From Methylobacterium sp. BTF04 (GTDB taxonomy: Bacteria; Pseudomonadota; Alphaproteobacteria; Rhizobiales; Beijerinckiaceae): DNA of 64,000 bases. Location of the stretch: NCBI RefSeq assembly GCF_010692745.1, contig NZ_JAAHTB010000004.1:124001-188000 (forward strand), read 5' to 3'. Positions 46,819 to 54,923 of this stretch are shown piece by piece. Made by a program: the position numbers and the translations under genes. Position 1 is the first letter of the stretch. Each line of letters opens with the position of its first letter. The notes below the pieces were generated by a model that was given only the letters and a program-made list of their open reading frames with translations, did no database searches and had not been told where the DNA came from.

Positions 46819-47756
46819 TGCGATTCATGCGCCGTCCGGGCCTTGCACTCGCCGCCTTCGCATCGGTGGTTCTCGCCAGCACCGCGCAGGCGCAGGTGCG
46901 CTCCGTCGAAATCCGCACGCCGCGTCCGTTCGGCTACTTCCTCGGCGATCTGGTGCGGGCCCAGGTCGACATCGTCGTCGAGCCCGGTTTCACGCTCCAG
47001 GCGGCTTCGCTGCCCCAGCCGGGGCCGATGGCCTACTGGCTCGACCTGCGCGACGTCGCCACCGAGGAGACGCAGGCCGGCGACGCGCGGCGGGTCCGTC
47101 TCTCCCTCACCTACCAGAACTTCTATGCCGCCCTCGATGCCCGCGCCCTGGAGATCCCGGGCTTCGGCCTCACCTTCGTCAGTGCGAGCGACCACGGGGC
47201 CACCACGACGACGGCGCAGGTGCCGGCCTGGTCGTTCAACATTTCGCCCCTGCGCGAGGTCCAGCCTCCGGCAAAAGCCGATCCGGCCGATTACATGCGG
47301 CCGGACGGGCGCGTCGCGCCCCTCGATCCGCAGCCGATGCGCGTCGGCGCTGCGGCGTTCGCCGGGTTGGCGCTGGTCGCCCTGTTCGGGCTCGCCCGCG
47401 ACCGGGCCTGGGGGCCGTTCCGGGCACGGCGCGGGCGCCCGTTCGGCATCGCGGCGCGGCGTCTGCGCGCCCTCGCGGCCCGGCCGGATGCCGAGACCGC
47501 TTACGGCGAGGCCCTGCGCGCCCTCCATCGCGGCCTCGACGCAACCGACGGGCGCCGGGTGCTCGCCGAAGACCTGCCCGGGTTCCTCGAACGGCATGCC
47601 GCCTACCGGCCGGAAGGCCCGCGCCTCGCGCATCTGCTCGCGGCCTCGCGCCTCGCCTTCTTCGGCGCGGGCGTCCCGGCCGCTCGCGCCGCCCTGCCCT
47701 TCCCCGAGGTCGCGGCGCTGACCCGACGCCTCGCCGCCACCGAACGGGCGGCGTGA
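46818..47756 (+). CDS. mxaA: MxaA, membrane-anchored periplasmic protein for calcium-enzyme assembly
   Basis: A 312-residue protein. A signal peptide (GLALAAFASVVLASTAQAQ) is followed by a periplasmic beta domain (RPFGYFLGDLVRAQVDIVVE), one membrane segment at about residues 175-192 (VGAAAFAGLALVALFGLA) and a cytoplasmic helical C-terminal region. MxaA, K and L mutants of M. extorquens make methanol dehydrogenase lacking calcium, which is the basis for the role given. Confidence 0.9.
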   Translation: MRFMRRPGLALAAFASVVLASTAQAQVRSVEIRTPRPFGYFLGDLVRAQVDIVVEPGFTLQAASLPQPGPMAYWLDLRDVATEETQAGDARRVRLSLTYQNFYAALDARALEIPGFGLTFVSASDHGATTTTAQVPAWSFNISPLREVQPPAKADPADYMRPDGRVAPLDPQPMRVGAAAFAGLALVALFGLARDRAWGPFRARRGRPFGIAARRLRALAARPDAETAYGEALRALHRGLDATDGRRVLAEDLPGFLERHAAYRPEGPRLAHLLAASRLAFFGAGVPAARAALPFPEVAALTRRLAATERAA

Positions 47757-47758
47757 CG

Positions 47759-48811
47759 ATGAACGACGCCCTCGCGCGGTTCTCCGTCGCCACGCCCCTG
47801 ATCCTGTGGCTGCTGCCCCTGGCGCTGTTGCCGCTGTGGCGCTCGGCCCAGCGCTTGGTGCCGGTGGCCTCCATCGCGGCCGGCCCGGCGGATGGCCTCT
47901 CGCGGGCGATCGGCTGGACTTTGCGGCTCGCCGGCCTCCTCGCCATCGGCGGCCTGATCCTCGCGCTGGCCGGCCCCTACCGCAACGGCGAGACCGTCAC
48001 CCGCACCGGCATCGGCGCCCAGGTCTCGATCCTCGTCGACCGCTCGGGGAGCATGAACGAGACCTTCGCCGGGCGTCAGCCCTCGGGCGCCGAGGAATCC
48101 AAGGCCGCCGCCTCGCGCCGTCTGCTCGGCGATTTCGTCGGCAGCCGGGCGCACGACCAGTTCGCGGTCACCGCCTTCTCGACGGCGCCGATGCTGGTCG
48201 TACCGATGACCGACCGGCACGAGGCGGTGCGCGCCGCGATCCGCGCCATCGACCGGCCGGGACTCGATTACACCAACGTGGCGCGCGGCCTCGCCATGGG
48301 GCTGTCGCAGTTCGGCACTCAGGGCGCCCAAGTCTCGCGGGCGCTGCTGCTGGTCTCGGACGGGGCGGCGGTGATCGACCCGCGCGTCCAGGGCGATCTG
48401 CGGGCCGCCTTCGCCAAGATCCGGCCCAACCTCTACTGGTTGTTCCTACGCACCAAGGGCTCGCCCTCAATCTCCGACAAGCCGGTGGGCGAGGATACAC
48501 CCCAGGCCGCGCCCGAGCGCCACCTCGACCTGTTCTTCAAGAGCCTCGGCACCCCTTATCGCGCTTTCGAGGCCGAGGGGCCGGAGGCCGTGGCGGCGGC
48601 GATCCGCCAGATCGAGGCGCTGGAGCGCGATCCGATCCCCTACACCGAGCAGCGCCCGCGCCGGGACCTTTCGGGATTCGCCTTCGGCTTGAGCCTGTTC
48701 GGGCTGGTGCTGCTGGTGGCGGGCAAACTCGCGGAAGCGGACATCCGCAGGGCACGCGGGTCCGTGGCGCCATCCGCCGCCGAGGCGCCACCCCGGAGGA
48801 TGGCCGCATGA
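47759..48811 (+). CDS. mxaC: MxaC, VWA-domain membrane protein
   Basis: A 350-residue protein with two N-terminal membrane helices (about 10-28 and 55-75). A von Willebrand A domain has an intact MIDAS motif (ILVDRSGSMNETF) and the conserved SDGAAVIDPR. One C-terminal helix (FGLSLFGLVLLVAGKLAEA) anchors it. It is likely part of the MoxR/VWA complex with MxaR, S and L. The gene ends in ATGATG, after which an unusual palindromic element separates it from mxaK. Confidence 0.92.
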   Translation: MNDALARFSVATPLILWLLPLALLPLWRSAQRLVPVASIAAGPADGLSRAIGWTLRLAGLLAIGGLILALAGPYRNGETVTRTGIGAQVSILVDRSGSMNETFAGRQPSGAEESKAAASRRLLGDFVGSRAHDQFAVTAFSTAPMLVVPMTDRHEAVRAAIRAIDRPGLDYTNVARGLAMGLSQFGTQGAQVSRALLLVSDGAAVIDPRVQGDLRAAFAKIRPNLYWLFLRTKGSPSISDKPVGEDTPQAAPERHLDLFFKSLGTPYRAFEAEGPEAVAAAIRQIEALERDPIPYTEQRPRRDLSGFAFGLSLFGLVLLVAGKLAEADIRRARGSVAPSAAEAPPRRMAA

Positions 48812-48850
48812 TGCCGTGTGCGAATCCCGGCGCCCGAATCATGTGGCTTC

Positions 48851-49044
48851 CCCTCTCCCCGCTTGCGGGGAGAGGGTTTCCGACCCCTTGCCGGGTTCGA
48901 AACGAGGCGGCAGCCGAGGGTGAGGGGGCGTCCCCGTACGGAGCGCGTCCGGAGAGACCCCCTCACCCTCGCTCCGGCTTCGCCTGCGCTCACCGCATGC
49001 ACGACGCGGTGCATGCGGTCCTCTCCCCGCCCGGCGGGGAGAGG
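48851..49044. repeat. Compound palindromic repeat element between mxaC and mxaK
   Basis: Four perfect inverted repeats are packed in about 195 bases: 48851-48862/48865-48876 (12 pairs), 48915-48928/48958-48971 (14 pairs), 48992-49002/49009-49019 (11 pairs) and 49020-49030/49034-49044 (11 pairs). The outer two hairpins share the core CTCTCCCCGC and its complement. This is the architecture of mosaic REP/BIME-type intergenic elements, here inside an operon. No protein is encoded. Confidence 0.85.
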
Positions 49045-49088
49045 GGCAGACGCCCAATCCGCCGCCCATGGCTTGAGGCCGAGACATA

Positions 49089-49724
49089 ATGCCCGCGCGC
49101 GCCCTTCCCCCTGCGCGCCGGGAGGCTGCGTCCCGGTCCGTCCTCGTCCGCCGCACGCTGGCGGAGGTATGGCGGCACACGCGTCCGCACCTGCTCGTCG
49201 CCCTGCCGATCCTGCTCCTCCTTGCCGCCCTCGGCTTCGGCGTCGCGGCATGGCGGGTGGAGCGCGCCAATGCCGACATCGCCGCGCTCCAGGCCGGGCG
49301 CGACGTGGCGGTGGGTCCCGATGCGGTGGGCTCGCTCGTCCTTGCCCGGGTCCAGCACTTGGCCCGGCGCGGTCTCACCGAGGGAATCGAGCCGTTGATC
49401 GACACGCTCGAGCGGGCCGGCGACACCGATCGGGCGGCGCGGGCCCGCTACGCGCTGGCCAATGCCCGTCTGCGGCAGGCTTTGGGCCATCTGGAGCGCG
49501 GCGACCTCGACCCCGCCGGTCCCCTGATCACCCTGGCGCGCCAGGATTACCGCCGCGCCCTCCAGGGCCGGCCGGATTACTGGGACGCCAAGTTCAACCT
49601 CGACGTCGCCTCGCGGCTCCTGCGCGAGTTTCCCGATTTCGATCGCAAGACCGGCGACGAACTGAAGGCCGAGCCGAAGAAGATCTGGACCGACATTCCC
49701 GGCCAGCCGCGGGGCGAGCCGTGA
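49089..49724 (+). CDS. mxaK: MxaK, membrane protein for methanol dehydrogenase assembly
   Basis: A 211-residue protein with one membrane helix at about residues 34-54 (LLVALPILLLLAALGFGVAAW). A periplasmic helical region resembles TPR pairs (ALANARLRQALGHLERGDLD, then AGPLITLARQDYRRALQG). In M. extorquens mxaK is needed for calcium insertion. It begins 277 bases after mxaC because of the repeat element and overlaps mxaL by GTGA. Confidence 0.88.
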   Translation: MPARALPPARREAASRSVLVRRTLAEVWRHTRPHLLVALPILLLLAALGFGVAAWRVERANADIAALQAGRDVAVGPDAVGSLVLARVQHLARRGLTEGIEPLIDTLERAGDTDRAARARYALANARLRQALGHLERGDLDPAGPLITLARQDYRRALQGRPDYWDAKFNLDVASRLLREFPDFDRKTGDELKAEPKKIWTDIPGQPRGEP

Positions 49725-50734
49725 GGGCGCTGCTCACCCGCAACCTGCGCGATCCCCGCTTCCGGCTGCTCGCCGGGGCACTGGCCCTGGTGGCGCTCAC
49801 CTTCGTCCTGGGCCCGTTGCCCCTCACCCGGACCGGCGTCGCGGTGCTGGCCATCGTCGACATCACCGGCAGCATGAACGTGCGCGACTATGCGGGCGCC
49901 GAGGGCAAGCCAGTGAGCCGGCTGGAGACGGCCAAGGCGGCCTTGCGCGATCTCGTCGCCGCCCTGCCCTGCGGTTCGCGCCTCGCCCTCGGACTGTTCA
50001 CCGAGCGCCGGCCGTTCTTGCTGTTCACCCCAATCGAGGTCTGCGGCGACTTTTCCCCCCTCGACGGGGCCCTCGCCGCCCTCGACTGGCGCATGGCCTG
50101 GGAGGGGGACAGCCGCATCTCCGCCGGCCTGTTCCGGGCGGTGGACATGGCGGCCGAACTCGACACCGACCTCCTCTTCCTCACCGACGGTCAGGAGGCG
50201 CCGCCCTTGCCGAGCACCGGCGGCCCGGTCTTCGACGGCAAGCCGGGTGCCGTGCGCGGGCTGATCGTCGGGACCGGCGGCTATGCCCTGTCGCCGATCC
50301 CGCGCTTCAACGACCGCGGCCGGGAGACCGGCTTCTACGGCTCGGGCGACGTCCAGCAGGAGAATCGGTTCGGGCCGCCCCCGGCCGATGCCGAGAGCCG
50401 CGAGGGGTACAACCCGCGCAACGCGCCCTTCGGCGGGGCCGCCGCCACCGGCAGCGAACACCTCTCCTCCGTGCGTGAGCCCTACCTGAAGCGGCTCTCC
50501 GGCGAGACCGGCCTGACCTATGCCCATCTCGATGGCCCCGGTGGCCTCGTCCGCCCGCTGCTCGCCGCCGCGACCCCGCGCCCGCTCCCGGGCAGCCTCG
50601 ATCTGCGCCCCTTCCTCGGCGGTGGGGCGCTGGCGCTCCTCGTCGCCGTCTTCGCCAGCCCCCTGCTGCCTCTCCTGGCGGGTACCTTGCCGCCCGGCGG
50701 CCCGCGCCGTTTCGCCACTTGGAAAAAGGCCTGA
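49721..50734 (+). CDS. mxaL: MxaL, VWA-domain membrane protein
   Basis: A 337-residue protein. One N-terminal helix (LLAGALALVALTFVLG) is followed by a VWA domain with MIDAS DITGSMNVRD and FLTDGQEAPP. A periplasmic loop region and a C-terminal helix (FLGGGALALLVAVFASPLLP) follow. It is paralogous in layout to MxaC, and the two probably form a membrane VWA pair that delivers calcium with MxaA and MxaK. The start is GTG overlapping the mxaK stop. Confidence 0.92.
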   Translation: MRALLTRNLRDPRFRLLAGALALVALTFVLGPLPLTRTGVAVLAIVDITGSMNVRDYAGAEGKPVSRLETAKAALRDLVAALPCGSRLALGLFTERRPFLLFTPIEVCGDFSPLDGALAALDWRMAWEGDSRISAGLFRAVDMAAELDTDLLFLTDGQEAPPLPSTGGPVFDGKPGAVRGLIVGTGGYALSPIPRFNDRGRETGFYGSGDVQQENRFGPPPADAESREGYNPRNAPFGGAAATGSEHLSSVREPYLKRLSGETGLTYAHLDGPGGLVRPLLAAATPRPLPGSLDLRPFLGGGALALLVAVFASPLLPLLAGTLPPGGPRRFATWKKA

Positions 50735-50740
50735 TCCCGC

Positions 50741-51304
50741 ATGCGTCTTGTGACCCGTTCCGCGTTCCTCGCCCTGATCGCGGGCGTCGCCCTCGCCCAT
50801 ATCGCCGCTACCCATGGCGCCCTGGCCCATGGCCCGACGCCGCAGAAGGTCGACCAGTCGATCACCATCGCGGCCAAGCCCGATGCGGTCTGGGCGGTGG
50901 TCGGCGATTTCGCCGGCATCGGCACATGGCACCCGGCCGTCGCCAGGAGCGAGGGACAGGGCGGCAATGCCTCGGATGGACGCCGCAGGGTGACCCTCAA
51001 GGCCGGCGGCACCCTCGACGAGGGCCTCGACGAATGGGATGCGGCCAAGCGCACCTATTCCTACCGCCTATCCGATGCCGACCTGAAGGCGCTCCCGGTT
51101 TCGTCCTACTCGGCGACCCTCACGGTGACGCCCGACGGCGATGGCTCGAAGGTGGAATGGATCGGCCGGTTCTACCGGGGCGACACCGGTAACGAGCCGC
51201 CGGAGGACCTCAGCGACGCCGCCGGGAAGGCCGCGATGAACCGCTACTTCGGCGATGGGCTCAAAGGCCTCAAGGCCCTGGTCGAGGGCAAGGTCACACC
51301 ATGA
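50741..51304 (+). CDS. mxaD: MxaD, periplasmic SRPBCC-fold protein
   Basis: A 187-residue exported protein: signal peptide (AFLALIAGVALAHIAATHGALA) then an SRPBCC/polyketide-cyclase-like domain (QSITIAAKPDAVWAVVGDFA, then VEWIGRFYRGDTGNEP). MxaD has been reported to promote electron transfer between methanol dehydrogenase and cytochrome cL in M. extorquens. It lies six bases after mxaL. Confidence 0.92.
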   Translation: MRLVTRSAFLALIAGVALAHIAATHGALAHGPTPQKVDQSITIAAKPDAVWAVVGDFAGIGTWHPAVARSEGQGGNASDGRRRVTLKAGGTLDEGLDEWDAAKRTYSYRLSDADLKALPVSSYSATLTVTPDGDGSKVEWIGRFYRGDTGNEPPEDLSDAAGKAAMNRYFGDGLKGLKALVEGKVTP

Positions 51305-51320
51305 TCTGCGGGGCTGTTTC

Positions 51321-52268
51321 ATGATCTGCAAGGCTACCCGGATTGCGCTCGGCCTGTGGCTTGCCGCTTGGCTCGGCTCCGTCCCGGTGACGGCCGGGAC
51401 GGTCTACGTGGCGAGCCAGCAGGCCGGAACGCTGACACGGGTGGCACCGGGCGCCGCCGGGATTTCCGTCGGGCCCGCGCCGGCCCAGGCGGCGGTGGGG
51501 CCGGACGGGCTCATCTACCTGACGCATCCCGACCGGCGGTCCGTGACCGTGGTCGACGGGCGGACCGACGCGGTGCTGCGCCACCTCGCCTTTGCCGGCC
51601 AGCCCTTCGGCCTCGCGGTGACGCCGGACGGGGCGAGCCTGCTCGTCGGCGACTGGTCGGGGGACCGGGTGGTGAGAATCTCCGCTCTGACCGGTGCGGT
51701 CGAGGGCAGTGCCGCGGTGGGGCGCGACCCGGCCGGCCTCGTGATCGACCGCCGGGGCCGCCTCTACGTGGCCGATCGCGAGAGCCGGCAGATCAGCATC
51801 GTCGACACCGCCACCATGGTACGCATCGCCACCGTGCCGGTGGGCGTGGCACCGTTCGCCCTCGCCCTAAGCCCCGCCGAGGACCGGCTCTACGTCGCCA
51901 ACGTGCGCAGCGGCGACCTCAGCGTCATCGACACCCAGGCGTTGAGAACCATCGCGACGGTGCCGGTGGGCGCCATGCCGTACGGCGTGGCCGTGAGCCA
52001 GGACGGCACCCGCATCCTCGTCACCAACCAGCAGGCCGGGACCATGACCGTGCTCGACGCCGCCGGCCCGCAGGTGATCGCCAATGTGGCGGTGGGGCGC
52101 TACCCCGAGGGCGTCGCCATCGACGGCGGCACCGCCTATGTGGCGAACTGGTTCTCGGATTCGGTCTCGGCCATCGATCTGACGCGCCTCGTCGAGACCG
52201 CCCGCATCCCGGTTGGGGAAGGCCCGCGCAGCCTCGTCGTCCGGACCTCCGGGGGGGACCGGTCATGA
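51321..52268 (+). CDS. mxaE: MxaE, exported YVTN-type beta-propeller protein
   Basis: A 315-residue exported protein. A signal peptide (IALGLWLAAWLGSVPVTAG) is followed by about seven repeats of roughly 42 residues of the YVTN/NHL type. Examples are VYVASQQAGTLTRV, LYVADRESRQISIVDTA, LYVANVRSGDLSVIDTQ and AYVANWFSDSVSAIDL. The gene name rests on position in the conserved cluster. The fold is clear and the function is unknown; a scaffold or redox-partner-binding role is possible. It overlaps mxaH by ATGA. Confidence 0.85.
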   Translation: MICKATRIALGLWLAAWLGSVPVTAGTVYVASQQAGTLTRVAPGAAGISVGPAPAQAAVGPDGLIYLTHPDRRSVTVVDGRTDAVLRHLAFAGQPFGLAVTPDGASLLVGDWSGDRVVRISALTGAVEGSAAVGRDPAGLVIDRRGRLYVADRESRQISIVDTATMVRIATVPVGVAPFALALSPAEDRLYVANVRSGDLSVIDTQALRTIATVPVGAMPYGVAVSQDGTRILVTNQQAGTMTVLDAAGPQVIANVAVGRYPEGVAIDGGTAYVANWFSDSVSAIDLTRLVETARIPVGEGPRSLVVRTSGGDRS

Positions 52269-52834
52269 GACGCCCGATCGCCATCGGCGTCTTGCTCGCG
52301 TTCGCCGTCTCGGCCTGTGACAAGGCCGAGGAATCCGGTGAGACGGCCCGTGCCCCCGAGGAGCAGATCATCGTGGCGACCAAGTCCGACGCCGACGTCC
52401 CGGCATGGCTCTCGCCCACCGATCCGATGGACCCGGCCCGCTGGCTCGCCAGCCGCGAACTCGGCCGGCCGGCGCCGGAGGTCGGCTCCCAGGCCGAGCA
52501 CCTGCGCCACAGCCTGTCGCGCGCCAAGGACACCTTCATCGAGGACCCGCGCATGGTCGCCAACCGCACCGTGCAACTCGGGCAGATGCTCGCCGAAGCC
52601 GGCAAGCCGGAGCCCTATGCCGATCTGCTGGACGGTCTCGAGGAAGTCGCGGCGGCCACCACGCGCAAGCAGCTCTTCGGCGAAATGTGCCAACATTATT
52701 ACAATACCCGCCAGCAGGGCGCCGATCGAGCGACCGCGCTCACCCGGCTGACCGAGCGCTATGCGTCGCAAGGGGGCGGTGACGGGCCCAGGGATGCCGG
52801 GGGTGCGCCGCCCGATCCCGGGGAGGGCCGGTGA
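52265..52834 (+). CDS. mxaH: MxaH, small lipoprotein
   Basis: A 189-residue predicted lipoprotein with a short signal and lipobox (AFAVSAC, then DKAEES). The mature part is helical and charged, with a conserved-looking core (DPARWLASRELGRPAPEVGS, NRTVQLGQMLAEAGKPEPYADLL) and two later residues clusters ending in a Gly/Pro tail. The name follows its place between mxaE and mxaB. No function can be read from the sequence. It overlaps mxaB by GTGA. Confidence 0.82.
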   Translation: MRRPIAIGVLLAFAVSACDKAEESGETARAPEEQIIVATKSDADVPAWLSPTDPMDPARWLASRELGRPAPEVGSQAEHLRHSLSRAKDTFIEDPRMVANRTVQLGQMLAEAGKPEPYADLLDGLEEVAAATTRKQLFGEMCQHYYNTRQQGADRATALTRLTERYASQGGGDGPRDAGGAPPDPGEGR

Positions 52835-53472
52835 CGAAGGTCCTCATCGTCGACGATCACCCGGTGATCCTGCGCGGCGTCCGACGCATCATGGAGGATG
52901 CCGGGGTCGGTACGGTCCACGAGGCCACCGATATCGTTGCCGGCTACCGGCTGTTCCACCGCCTGCGCCCCGACATCGTGGTCGCCGATCTCACCTTCCG
53001 CACCGGCGCCCTGTCGGGCCTGTCGCTGATCCGGCAGATCCGGGCGCTGGCGCGCGAGACCCGCATTCTCGCCTTCAGCATGCACGACGATCCGGTCATC
53101 GTCTCGCGCGCCCTCGAGAGCGGCGCCACCGGCTACGTGCTCAAGGACGTGCCGGCCGCGCAGTTCCACGAGGCGTTCGAGGCGGTCCGGGCCGGGCGGA
53201 GCTATCTCCCCCACGCTCTGGCGACCCGCGTCGCGATGCTCGGGTTGGGGGCGCGCCGCTCGCCGCTGGCCGATCTCACCGCACGCGAGTTGCAGGTGCT
53301 GTCGCTGCTCGGGCGCGGGCAATCCTATCAGGCCATCGCCGATGCCCTGGCGGTGAGCTACCGCACCGTGATCGGCGCCAGCGCGATCCTGCGGCACAAG
53401 CTCGGCGTGCGCACCCTCGCCGAGCTCATCCACGTGGCCGTGTCCCAGGACGAGAACGGCTTCGGGCGCTGA
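52831..53472 (+). CDS. mxaB: MxaB, NarL/FixJ-type response regulator
   Basis: A 213-residue two-component regulator. The receiver domain has Asp8-Asp9, phosphoacceptor Asp53 (IVVADLTF) and Lys in GYVLKDV. A LuxR-type HTH has LTARELQVLSLLGRGQSYQA and RTVIGASAILRHKLGVRT. In M. extorquens MxaB is required for mxaF transcription, so this gene at the operon end would close a feedback loop on the promoter at 40521. No sensor kinase is adjacent. The start is GTG coupled to mxaH. Confidence 0.94.
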   Translation: MTKVLIVDDHPVILRGVRRIMEDAGVGTVHEATDIVAGYRLFHRLRPDIVVADLTFRTGALSGLSLIRQIRALARETRILAFSMHDDPVIVSRALESGATGYVLKDVPAAQFHEAFEAVRAGRSYLPHALATRVAMLGLGARRSPLADLTARELQVLSLLGRGQSYQAIADALAVSYRTVIGASAILRHKLGVRTLAELIHVAVSQDENGFGR

Positions 53473-53479
53473 AGCCCTG

Positions 53480-54091
53480 TCATTGGCCGGCGCCGGCCGG
53501 GCGCTTCAATGCGAACCGGGTCTCCGGCTCGGCGGTGAAATAGTCGAAATAGCCGCCGCGCAGGATCGGCCGCATGGCGCTGGTCTCCACGAGGCCATCC
53601 TTGATGTAGGCATCGTCGATGTAGATCGAGACCACCTGCCCGATCACCAGGAAGTGGCTGGCCTCGGACCCGTCGAGGGGGGTCAGCGGCACGGTCTGCA
53701 CCCATTTGCACTCGATGGCGGCCGGCGATTCGCCCACCCGCGGCGGCCGCACCTTGCGCGATGGGACCGGCGTCAGGCCGGCGAAAGCAAACTCACTCTC
53801 GCCGCGTTCGAGGGGGGCGGAGGTGGCGTTCATCGCATCTCGCAAGGCGAAGGTGGCGATGTTGCAGACGAACTCGCCGCCCTCCTCCGCGAAGGTCATC
53901 GCATCCTTGCGGCCCGCGGACGAGAACATCACCATGTCGGGGCCGGAGGCGACCGCGTTGAAGTACGAATAGGGGGCGAGGTTCACCGCGCCCGCCTTGT
54001 TCATCGCGCTGATCCACCCGATCGGCCGCGGCGCAATCAGCGCCTTCAGCGGGTTGTGGGGCAGGCCCTTGGTCTCTGAATCGTAGTGCAT
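53480..54091 (-). CDS. Flavin-reductase-like FMN-binding protein
   Basis: A 203-residue protein of the flavin reductase-like split-barrel family. KALIAPRPIGWISAMNKAGAVNLAPYSYF is the FMN-binding segment, and the later GQVVSIYIDD and GYFDYFT segments match. It probably binds FMN and reduces flavin or acts as a small oxidoreductase. It converges on mxaB with a 7-base gap and no terminator between them. Confidence 0.88.
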   Translation of the reverse strand: MHYDSETKGLPHNPLKALIAPRPIGWISAMNKAGAVNLAPYSYFNAVASGPDMVMFSSAGRKDAMTFAEEGGEFVCNIATFALRDAMNATSAPLERGESEFAFAGLTPVPSRKVRPPRVGESPAAIECKWVQTVPLTPLDGSEASHFLVIGQVVSIYIDDAYIKDGLVETSAMRPILRGGYFDYFTAEPETRFALKRPAGAGQ

Positions 54092-54101
54092 GATGGGTCG
54101 C

Positions 54102-54665
54102 TCAAATCCGGGTGACGATCTCGGCGAGATCCGGCCGGGGCCGGTCGCTCGGGATCTCCTGGGGATGTCCGATATGGATGAAGCCGGCCAGCTTTTCGCG
54201 CGGGTCGAGGCCGAGCGCGTCGAGGACGCGGCGATCGTAGGCGAACCACTCGGTGAGCCAGGAGGTGGCGAATCCGGAGGCGTTGGCCGCCACCACGAGG
54301 TTCATGCAGGCGGCGCCCGCCGACAGGACCTGCTCCCATTCGGGGATCTTGATGTGCGGGCCCGCCCGGGAGACCACCGCGATCACCACGGGCGCGTGGG
54401 CGAGGCGGGTACGCTCGAGGTCGAGCCGGGCGGCATCGGCCTCCGGGTGATCGGCCGCGTAGGTGTGCGCGATGATTTCGCCGATGCGCCGACGTGCCTC
54501 GCCCGCGATGACGATGAAGCGCCAGGGCGCGAGCTTGCCGTGGTCCGGCACGCGGGCTGCGAGGGTCAGGATCGCGTCGAGCTCGGCGTCGCTCGGCCCC
54601 GGCCCGTCGAGGCGGGGCGGCGGAACCGAGCGGCGGGTGCGCAGGAGATCGAGGGTGGCGTTCAT
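54102..54665 (-). CDS. Nitroreductase-family protein
   Basis: A 187-residue FMN-dependent nitroreductase-like protein with the features TRRSVPPPRL, DHGKLAPWRFIVIAG, and AGAACMNLVVAANASGFATSWLTEW. It matches the short YdjA-like branch. The frame continues to 54878, but ATG 54665 (MNATLDLLRTRRS) is the family start. It is ten bases upstream of the flavin reductase-like gene and probably co-transcribed with it. The substrate is unknown. Confidence 0.9.
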   Translation of the reverse strand: MNATLDLLRTRRSVPPPRLDGPGPSDAELDAILTLAARVPDHGKLAPWRFIVIAGEARRRIGEIIAHTYAADHPEADAARLDLERTRLAHAPVVIAVVSRAGPHIKIPEWEQVLSAGAACMNLVVAANASGFATSWLTEWFAYDRRVLDALGLDPREKLAGFIHIGHPQEIPSDRPRPDLAEIVTRI

Positions 54666-54923
54666 CGAGACCCGTTTGCGAAGGAAAGGCTTTTGCGCGC
54701 GAAAAAGGCGTCTAAACACGACACAAGATAGAGCGGGGTTCAGTCTCGCGGAGTCGTGTCGCCCGGTCAGGTCGGCGCCGTTTCGGCCATGCCGCCGCCA
54801 TGGTCGGGTCGCAGAGCCGGGTGGTGACGATCGCGTCGCACCAGAGATGGCGCGTCGGGTGCGGCTTGGCAATCGCATCCGCGCTGATGCCGTGCGGGAC
54901 CGAATACCGCGGAGGAGAGGTCG

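Noticed and set aside
48851..49044. CRISPR array or tRNA-like element between mxaC and mxaK
   Set aside because: There are no regularly spaced direct repeats or spacers and no cloverleaf; the structure consists of distinct inverted repeats.
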